Part shown: positions 56,232 through 64,000 of the stretch, piece by piece
How the letters are laid out: each line of letters begins with the position of its first letter
Position numbering within the stretch: position 1 is the first letter of the stretch
Assembly: GCF_016031655.1 (NCBI RefSeq)
Contig: NZ_JACCHQ010000001.1
Coordinates: 1-64,000 of the forward strand
DNA: 64,000 nucleotides
Direction: 5' to 3'
Source: Bradyrhizobium glycinis
GTDB taxonomy: Bacteria; Pseudomonadota; Alphaproteobacteria; Rhizobiales; Xanthobacteraceae
Made by a program: the position numbers and the translations under genes
The notes under the pieces: generated by a model
What the model was told of the DNA's origin: nothing
The model's database searches: none
The model's input: the letters and a program-made list of their open reading frames with translations, nothing else

Positions 56232-56283
56232 GCCTCTGCTTTACAACGCCGAGGCGGGGCAGGCGAGGGCCGCCCGCTCGATA

Positions 56284-57795
56284 TCACCGGGTCGTTGCCG
56301 CGGCGGTCTGCGGCTGTTTCACCTTGCGCCAGATCCACACCATGACCGGCCAGAGCAGCGCGCCGATCGCCATCGCGGCGAGGATGGCCGCGACCGGGCG
56401 CTCGAAGAACGGCAAGATGCTGCCGTCCGACTTGATCAGCGAGGTGACGAAGGCCTGTTCCACCATGGTGCCCATGACGATGCCGAGCACCATGGCGGCG
56501 ACGGGATAGCCGTTGGTCTCCATGACATAGCCGATCACGCCGAAGGCGGCGACGGTGACGACGCCGAACATGTTGTTGCCGATCGCGAACGAACCGACCG
56601 CGCAGCACAGCATGATGATCGGCATGATCGCCGAGCGCGGCGCCAGCAGGATGTAGGTGGCGACGCGGATCATGGCGATGCCGAGCGGGATCATCAGAAT
56701 GTTCGCGATGATGAACATCAGGTAGATCGCGTACATGCTCGACGCTTTCTCAGTGAACAGCGTCGGCCCGGGATTGAGGCCCTTCATGTAGAGCACCCCG
56801 ATCGCGATCGCGGCGATGGTGTCGCCGGGGATGCCGAACAGCAGCGAAGGCACCCAGCCGGAGGCGATGCTGGCATTGTTGCTGGCGCCGGCCTCGACCA
56901 AGCCCTCGACATGGCCGGTGCCGAACTTTTCCGGCTCCTTGGAGAAGCGCTTCGACATCGCGTAGGACACCCACGCGGCCATGTCGGCGCCGGCGCCGGG
57001 CAGCACGCCGATGATGATGCCGACGATGTTCCCGCGCGTCATCTGCCAATGGTAGAGCTTCGTCAGCCGCCATTGGCCGGCCATGATACTTCCGAATTTT
57101 CGCCGCGGCAGCGGCGGCGGCTCGGGCGTCAGCATCGCGCGCATCACCTGCGCCACTGCGAACACGCCGACCAGCGCCGGGATCGGCTCGATGCCGCCGA
57201 ACAGATCGGTGAGGCCGAAGGTGAAGCGCGGGACGCCGCCGGGATTCTCGATGCCGATGCAGGCAACGAGCAGGCCGATGAACATGCCGGCGATCGCCTT
57301 CACCGGCGACGAGCGCGCCACCAAGGTGGCGCACATCAGGCCGAGCAGCGCCAGCCAGAAATATTCGAAGGTCGAGAACGACAGCGCGATCTCGGCCAGC
57401 GGCGGCGCCAGGATCATCAGCGACAGCACGCCGGCGATGCCGCCGACGGCGGAGAACCAGACGCCGGCGCCCAACGCGAGCTCGGCCTGGCCTTTGCGCG
57501 TCATGGCGTAGGCTTCATCCGCATAGGCGGCGGAGGCGGGCGTGCCCGGGATCCGCAGCAGCGCGCCGGGAATGTCGCCGGAGAAGATCGCCATCGAGGA
57601 GGCCGCGACGATGGTCGCGATCGCCGCGATCGGCGACAGATAGAAGGTGACGGGGACGAGCAGGGCGGTCGCCATCGTCGCCGACAGGCCCGGCAGCGAG
57701 CCGATCACCAGCCCGTAAACCGAGGCGGCAAACATCGAGATGATGACCTCCCAGGTGGAGATCAGCGCGAATGCATCAACCAGCGTCTTCAGCAT
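56284..57795 (-). CDS. tctA: tripartite tricarboxylate transporter, large permease TctA
   Basis: A 503-residue membrane protein with about 11-12 TM segments. The conserved GSLPGLSATMATALLVPVT and GVLPGAGADMAAWVSYAMSKR are the TctA signature loops. With TctB and the TctC binding protein it takes up tricarboxylates or other carboxylates driven by an ion gradient. It follows tctB with a 4-base gap. Confidence 0.94.
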   Translation of the reverse strand: MLKTLVDAFALISTWEVIISMFAASVYGLVIGSLPGLSATMATALLVPVTFYLSPIAAIATIVAASSMAIFSGDIPGALLRIPGTPASAAYADEAYAMTRKGQAELALGAGVWFSAVGGIAGVLSLMILAPPLAEIALSFSTFEYFWLALLGLMCATLVARSSPVKAIAGMFIGLLVACIGIENPGGVPRFTFGLTDLFGGIEPIPALVGVFAVAQVMRAMLTPEPPPLPRRKFGSIMAGQWRLTKLYHWQMTRGNIVGIIIGVLPGAGADMAAWVSYAMSKRFSKEPEKFGTGHVEGLVEAGASNNASIASGWVPSLLFGIPGDTIAAIAIGVLYMKGLNPGPTLFTEKASSMYAIYLMFIIANILMIPLGIAMIRVATYILLAPRSAIMPIIMLCCAVGSFAIGNNMFGVVTVAAFGVIGYVMETNGYPVAAMVLGIVMGTMVEQAFVTSLIKSDGSILPFFERPVAAILAAMAIGALLWPVMVWIWRKVKQPQTAAATTR

Positions 57796-57799
57796 GGGA

Positions 57800-58291
57800 T
57801 TACCAGGGCGTCGGCAACAGGCCGGCGGGCAGCGGCACGCGGAGCAACTTGCCGAAGATGAGATGAATGGCGAACGGCGAGAGTGCCGCGAGCGGCAGCG
57901 CCAGCTTCCATTTCGCCCCGAGCGCAGTCGAGGTCAGGTAGACGATGATCGCCGCGGTGATGATGAACCCGAGCCGGTCCGCGGCGAAGACGTAGAACAG
58001 CAGCAGCGCCGGCGGCAGCAGCGCGCGCAGGCCGTAGAGCTTGCTCTGCGGCGGCGGGGCTGCCGCCTGACCGTCCTCGAACGGGACCAGTTCTTCCTCC
58101 TCCTCGAAGGAATGGCCGATGCCGAACACGATGGCGAGCCCGCACAGCGCAAGGCCGCAGCCGATCACGAGCGGAAAGACGTTCGGGCCGACCGGCTGCC
58201 CCGGTACCGGCGGCAGGATGTAGCCGCCATAGGCGGCAGCCGCGCCGAGCACGACGAGAAACGATCCCGTGATGGAGTCGGGAAGACGCAT
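57800..58291 (-). CDS. tctB: tripartite tricarboxylate transporter, small permease TctB
   Basis: A 163-residue protein with four hydrophobic segments, the typical TctB length. DSITGSFLVVLGAAAAYGGY is the N-terminal helix, GPNVFPLVIGCGLALCG the second, and a charged loop EEEEELVPFED separates the two pairs. Between tctC and tctB lies a 150-bp repeat. Confidence 0.88.
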   Translation of the reverse strand: MRLPDSITGSFLVVLGAAAAYGGYILPPVPGQPVGPNVFPLVIGCGLALCGLAIVFGIGHSFEEEEELVPFEDGQAAAPPPQSKLYGLRALLPPALLLFYVFAADRLGFIITAAIIVYLTSTALGAKWKLALPLAALSPFAIHLIFGKLLRVPLPAGLLPTPW

Positions 58292-58313
58292 AGGGGAGTC
58301 CTGTAGGCTTTCT

Positions 58314-58460
58314 TCTCCCTCTCCCCGTTCTTACGGGGAGAGGGTTGGGGTGAGGGGACTTTCCGCGCGAACGGTGAGAGCTGGACTCGCGGAGACTCCC
58401 CCTCACCCGAATTCGAGCAAAGCTCGAATTCGACCTCTCCCCGCAGTCGGGAGAGGTGAA
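58314..58460. repeat. palindromic repeat family F inside the tct operon
   Basis: CTCCCTCTCCCCG...CGGGGAGAGGGTTGGGGTGAGGGGA opens the element, and TCCCCCTCACCC...CCTCTCCCCGC...GGGAGAGG closes it. A strong inner hairpin CGAATTCGAGC-AAA-GCTCGAATTCG is at 58409-58433. It fills most of the tctC-tctB gap. Confidence 0.88.
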
Positions 58461-58464
58461 AACA

Positions 58465-59457
58465 TTACGCCTTGCTCAGGCCCGCGGCCTTCATCGCCTC
58501 GCCCATCTGGGCATCGCCCTTGTCCATGAAGGCCGCGAAATGGGCCGCATCGCCCCAAACGGTGCCGAAGCCGCGATTGCTCATGAAGTCCTTGAACTCG
58601 GCGGAGTCGTAGACCTTCTTCAGCGCGGCGGTGAGCTTCGTTGCGATCTCCGGCGGCAAGCTTTTCGGCCCGGCAATGCCGCGCCAGGCGCCGGTTGCGT
58701 AGTCGATGCCCATGGCCTCCTTCAGCGTCGGCACGTCCTTGAACACCGGGTTGCGCGCGGGCGCCATGATGGCAAGGCTCCTGGCCTTGCCGGCCTCGAT
58801 GATGGCGCGCGCCTCCGGCACCGAGCAGGTGGTAAGGTCGACACCACCGGCCGCGAGATCCTGCATTGCGGGTGCCGCGCCATTCGACGGCACCCAGGCG
58901 ACCTGGTTGGCGGGCAGGCCCATCGCCTGCATCCAGCCGACCAGCGCCAGATGCCAGATGCCGCCCTGGCCGGTGCCGGAAGCCTTGAACTTGCCGGGAG
59001 GCGCCGCCTTGATCGCATCGGCGAGCTCCTTGACCGTCTTGTAGGGCGAGGAGGAGGAGACCTGGATGCCGGGCGGATCCTCGTTCATCAGCGCCAGCGG
59101 CGTGTAGCTCTTCGGCGTCAGATCGGTGAGGCCCTGCCAGTGCATCATCGAGATTTCGACCGTCAGCATGCCGATGGTGTAGCCGTCGGGTTGCGCGGTC
59201 GCGATCGCGCTATGGCCGACCACACCGGAGCCGCCGGTGCGGTTGACCACGTTGAATGGCTGGCCGAGGTCCTTCTCCAGCAGCGCCGCGACGATGCGCG
59301 CGGTGGCATCGGTGCCACCGCCGGCGCCCCAGGGCACGATCACGGTGACCGGCCGCGCCGGATAGGCTTGTGCTAGCGCGGGCTTGAAGCCGAAGGCGGC
59401 GGAGGCCGCGATAGCGGCGGTGGAAGCCGCAAAGGTGCGGCGCGAAATCTTGGACAT
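58465..59457 (-). CDS. tctC: tripartite tricarboxylate transporter substrate-binding protein (TctC/Bug)
   Basis: A 330-residue periplasmic protein. The ATG at 59457 has a strong GGGAGG. The N-terminus MSKISRRTFAAS followed by a hydrophobic run (AAIAASAAFGFKPALAQ) is a Tat/Sec signal. PVTVIVPWGAGGGTDATAR is the Bug-family ligand-binding start, and IVAALLEKDLGQPFNVVNRTGGSG continues it. The substrate carboxylate cannot be told. It heads the tct operon. Confidence 0.93.
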   Translation of the reverse strand: MSKISRRTFAASTAAIAASAAFGFKPALAQAYPARPVTVIVPWGAGGGTDATARIVAALLEKDLGQPFNVVNRTGGSGVVGHSAIATAQPDGYTIGMLTVEISMMHWQGLTDLTPKSYTPLALMNEDPPGIQVSSSSPYKTVKELADAIKAAPPGKFKASGTGQGGIWHLALVGWMQAMGLPANQVAWVPSNGAAPAMQDLAAGGVDLTTCSVPEARAIIEAGKARSLAIMAPARNPVFKDVPTLKEAMGIDYATGAWRGIAGPKSLPPEIATKLTAALKKVYDSAEFKDFMSNRGFGTVWGDAAHFAAFMDKGDAQMGEAMKAAGLSKA

Positions 59458-59674
59458 TGAATGCCTCCCAGCGGCGCCCGTGATGCCGGGCGCTCTTGTC
59501 AACTCCGGCATTCTAGTCGGCTTTGCGTCGCCGCCGCAAGGTAGCGCTACCAACTGGAAGTGCCATGTTGTGTGAAAGCAGACGACCCGTCGAATGGGCG
59601 GTCGGAAATCGGGTGGGTTTTGTCCGCGCGGGTAGCCAACCTCTGCGCGTAACGAAACCAAAGGCGAGCCATCG

Positions 59675-60154
59675 ATGACCCAAGCGTATTACAGTGCCGT
59701 GCTGGACCACCCGCTCGACGACGTCTGGTCGCTGATCCGCGATTTCAACAACTATCCCGCTTATATCGACGGGGTGAGCGAGAGCGAGATCGAAGATAAC
59801 AGGCGCGGCGATGAAGTCGGCGCCATCAGGCGCTTCTGCTATCTCGGAAACTGGATCCGCCAGCGCCTGGTCGATCACTCGGACCGGCGGCACACCCTGA
59901 CCTATGCTGGTCTCGAAGCGATATCCTATCCGCAAGACGACGGCGGCCCGAGTCCGGCGCCGACGCGCTACCAAGGCACCATGCATCTGCGTCCGATCAT
60001 AGAAGGCGACCGCACCCTCATCGAATGGTCGGTTGCGCTAGAAACTGAACCTGCGGACGCCGAGCGCTGGAAGGCCCTGTTTGCCTCCTGGATTCCCGCT
60101 TGGACGGAATCCCTGGCACGGACATTGGCCCGGACCCGTCCGCGATCCAGTTAG
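59675..60154 (+). CDS. SRPBCC (START-like) family protein
   Basis: A 159-residue protein with the polyketide-cyclase/START-like pattern: MTQAYYSAVLDHPLDDVWSLIRDFNNYPAYIDGV, then RLVDHSDRRHTLTYAGLEA, then GDRTLIEWSVALE. A single domain with a hydrophobic pocket; ligand unknown. It ends with TAG supplied by the first bases of a RIME-like repeat. Monocistronic. Confidence 0.85.
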   Translation: MTQAYYSAVLDHPLDDVWSLIRDFNNYPAYIDGVSESEIEDNRRGDEVGAIRRFCYLGNWIRQRLVDHSDRRHTLTYAGLEAISYPQDDGGPSPAPTRYQGTMHLRPIIEGDRTLIEWSVALETEPADAERWKALFASWIPAWTESLARTLARTRPRSS

Positions 60155-60252
60155 AGCATGATCCGGAAAAGTGTGAAGCGGTTTTCCGAAAGGATCATGC
60201 TCCAACAAAGACTTAAAGCGCGATGACGATTCATCCAAATCTCATCGCGCTT
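60154..60252. repeat. RIME-like mosaic element (family D), full copy
   Basis: GAGCATGATCCGGAAAAG...GATCATGCTC is the first palindrome and AAAGCGCGATG...CATCGCGCTT the second. It begins at the G of the SRPBCC stop codon and ends 9 bases before the stop of the convergent DUF3298 gene. Confidence 0.88.
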
Positions 60253-60261
60253 CAGCGACGC

Positions 60262-61050
60262 TCACTGTACCTCTTCGTCGTCTTTCGGCCGCGCGCCGCC
60301 GAAGATGCGCGCGCCCTCCGCCGTGAGGTAAGGCTTCAGCGTCTCCCACGGCACGAAGGCGACATACTCGCCTTCGGCGTAGGGACCGACGGCATAGGGC
60401 GGATAGTGAAGGGTGAGGCCGGAGCTCTTGCCGGCCTCGGTGGAGGGCGCGAGCGTCACCGCGCCGATCTTGAGCAGGCTCGGCGCGACGCCCTTGAACC
60501 ATTCGTCGGTTGCGGTCTCGCCGGCCTCGCGTTTCTTCTTCTCAGCCTTCAGCGAGGCGATGATGGCCTTCACCATCGCCTTCATGGTCGCGCCGTTGTC
60601 GGCCGTCTCGGCGAAGAACGGGCGGATCGAGATGCGCTTGTTGTCGGCCTTGTCCCACAGGATCGTGTTGACGCCAGAATTGGGGTGGGCGCCGCCTGTG
60701 TTCATGTGGTCGTTGCGCAGGATGCTGACATAGCGGTCGGCAACGACGGAGCGGATCTCATATTTGCGTTCGAAGTCCCAGCCGCTCTCCTTAAAGAATT
60801 GCGGATCGGCTTTGCGCGCGGCGGCGGCTTCGGCGGCATTCTTGTCGAGCCATTTCCTGCCCTCGGCGAGGCAGTCCGCCGCCAGCGCCGCATTCGCCTT
60901 GATCTTGTCGTCGAGGAACACGCGCGCCTCGATGCTTTTGGTCTTGACGACGGCGTCGGGCTTGGGGTCGGCGGCGTGAGCGGGACTGGACAGCGCAGTG
61001 TAAACCGCAGCGGCAGCGAGCGCGCGCATGAACGTTGGCGCGAGAAGCAT
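60262..61050 (-). CDS. exported DUF3298 (RsiV-like) protein
   Basis: About 262 residues; the ATG at 61050 has AAGGA nine bases upstream (GTG at 61053 is an alternative). A signal peptide ends near SSPAHAAD. The mature part fits DUF3298/DUF4163: YVSILRNDHMNTGGAHPNSG, then TILWD, and the end LHYPPYAVGPYAEGEYVAFVPWETLKPYL. In RsiV-type anti-sigma proteins this domain binds lysozyme; here there is no TM or sigma partner, so the role is open. Confidence 0.85.
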   Translation of the reverse strand: MLLAPTFMRALAAAAVYTALSSPAHAADPKPDAVVKTKSIEARVFLDDKIKANAALAADCLAEGRKWLDKNAAEAAAARKADPQFFKESGWDFERKYEIRSVVADRYVSILRNDHMNTGGAHPNSGVNTILWDKADNKRISIRPFFAETADNGATMKAMVKAIIASLKAEKKKREAGETATDEWFKGVAPSLLKIGAVTLAPSTEAGKSSGLTLHYPPYAVGPYAEGEYVAFVPWETLKPYLTAEGARIFGGARPKDDEEVQ

Positions 61051-61088
61051 CACGCAAAGTCCTTCTTCTCGGAAATTCGACGGCGAAG

Positions 61089-63245
<2,157 letters not shown>

Positions 63246-63267
63246 GGCTTCAACCAATCGTAGGCGC

Positions 63268-63732
63268 TCAATCATGATCCGGATGCTGATAGCTGACGAT
63301 GGTCGCCATCTTCTCCGGTCCGTAATTCTGCTGCGTGGTCTGGCTCGGCAAATTGGCGATGCCGACCACCCAGCCGAGGCGGGATTCTGTGCCGAACTGC
63401 CGCGTCGGGATGACGCGATCGGGGTGGTCGAAGGTACCGGTCATGATCTCGATCCGGTCGCCGTCGATGCGGCCAAAGCTCAATGGCGTGCCGCAGGCGG
63501 CGCAATAGCCGCGCTCGGCGATCGTGGAAGAGCGGAAGAACGACGGCTTGCCCTTGGTCCAGGCGAAATCCGTCTTGTTGATGTCGGCAAAGGAGGCGAA
63601 CGGCGCGCCGCTCGCCTTCTGGCACATCCGGCAGTGGCAGATCGAGACCCTGTTCGGCGCTGTCGTGACGCCGAAGCGCACCGCTCCGCATTGGCAGCCG
63701 CCGGTGAGAACGGGTTTGCTGGTGTCGGTCAT
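63268..63732 (-). CDS. GFA/CENP-V zinc-binding protein
   Basis: A 154-residue protein. The zinc cysteines are in [25 protein letters not shown] and [10 protein letters not shown], as in glutathione-dependent formaldehyde-activating (GFA) and CENP-V family proteins. The start overlaps the stop of the small mutase subunit by three bases (ATGA). The reaction is not known for this subgroup. Its tail ends 22 bases upstream of mutB. Confidence 0.9.
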   Translation of the reverse strand: MTDTSKPVLTGGCQCGAVRFGVTTAPNRVSICHCRMCQKASGAPFASFADINKTDFAWTKGKPSFFRSSTIAERGYCAACGTPLSFGRIDGDRIEIMTGTFDHPDRVIPTRQFGTESRLGWVVGIANLPSQTTQQNYGPEKMATIVSYQHPDHD

Positions 63733-64000
63733 TGCTGCTCCATCCGTCGGTAGGCGTCCTGCAGCGTGGCAAGCGCATCGCCTCCGGCGAAGACAAAGCC
63801 CGTGACGCCTGCGGCCCGCAGCGCCGCCTCGGCCTCAGCCGGGCGGCCCGCCAAATAGATATGTCGCCCGCCGGCCGATTGCAGGGCCTTTGCCGCGGCG
63901 TCGGCGTGTTCCGCATAGACCTTGTCGCTGGAACACAGACAGGCCAGCTCGGCGCCGGAGGCCTTGAAGGCCGCGGCCAGCTTGGCCGGATCGGCAAAGC
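63729..64000 (-). CDS. mutA: methylmalonyl-CoA mutase small subunit, C-terminal end (partial)
   Basis: The frame is open from the window end to TGA at 63729-63731, about 89 residues. The sequence (FADPAKLAAAFKASGAELACLCSSD, then YAEHADAAAKALQSAGGRHIYLAGRP, then VTGFVFAGGDALATLQDAYRRME) is the B12-domain-like end of the MutA subunit, which keeps the fold but has lost the cobalamin-binding His. It is translationally coupled to the GFA gene. Partial at the 5' end. Confidence 0.9.
   Translation of the reverse strand, partial: FADPAKLAAAFKASGAELACLCSSDKVYAEHADAAAKALQSAGGRHIYLAGRPAEAEAALRAAGVTGFVFAGGDALATLQDAYRRMEQQ

Overview
The window looks like Bradyrhizobium chromosome, or a very close Nitrobacteraceae relative. 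The DNA is GC-rich with strong third-position GC. It carries a hopanoid cluster of the Bradyrhizobium/Rhodopseudomonas type, an imuA-imuB-dnaE2 cassette with an alphaproteobacterial GAAC-N7-GAAC LexA box, an ECF/NrsF pair, the Bradyrhizobiaceae-typical TIGR03808/TIGR03809 pair, and many palindromic intergenic repeats of kinds common in this genus. No rRNA, tRNA or CRISPR array was seen.

Layout. 1-0.7 kb: the end of an ISAs1-type transposase abutting a truncated methyltransferase. 0.7-1.9 kb: two small secreted proteins. 2.1-16.9 kb: the hopanoid island. hpnC-hpnD-hpnE-shc(hpnF)-hpnG form a tightly overlapping operon that makes squalene from farnesyl-PP, cyclises it to hopene and processes adenosylhopane. 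A vapBC module plus a dispersed repeat lie between this operon and the convergent hpnH-ispH pair. The RND lipid transporter hpnN, a DUF2147 protein and the aminotransferase hpnO follow. 17-22.6 kb: an alpha/beta hydrolase, a GMC oxidoreductase, an M20 amidohydrolase and a Pit phosphate transporter.

22.7-31.3 kb: a DNA-damage region. A radical-SAM protein and a DUF4130-UdgX fusion diverge from the imuA-imuB-dnaE2 translesion cassette, with one perfect LexA box between them. dnaE2 carries an in-frame palindromic repeat. 31.3-43.6 kb: mixed metabolism and transport, comprising an SDR, a family III CoA-transferase, a CzcBA-type RND pump, an amidohydrolase, a P-loop kinase-like protein, a RelE-type toxin-antitoxin pair, a TolC-like outer-membrane protein and an enoyl-CoA hydratase.

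44.6-51.9 kb: signalling. An ECF sigma with its NrsF-type anti-sigma, a DUF2336 protein, a diguanylate cyclase with an intact I-site, and a second ECF sigma/anti-sigma pair translationally coupled and followed by a subtilisin-type protease. A candidate small RNA ending in a strong terminator follows. 52.3-64 kb: the TIGR03809/TIGR03808 convergent pair, pyroglutamyl peptidase, the MeaB GTPase, a complete TctABC transporter, an SRPBCC protein, a DUF3298 protein, and methylmalonyl-CoA mutase (large subunit, plus the C-terminus of the small subunit at the window edge) with a GFA/CENP-V protein between the two subunit genes.

The most notable observations are the in-frame repeat in dnaE2, the shared LexA box linking UdgX/radical-SAM to mutagenic polymerase genes, an anti-sigma factor whose periplasmic domain resembles a subtilase propeptide beside a subtilase gene, two RIME-like repeats that supply the stop codons of their upstream genes, and the candidate sRNA.
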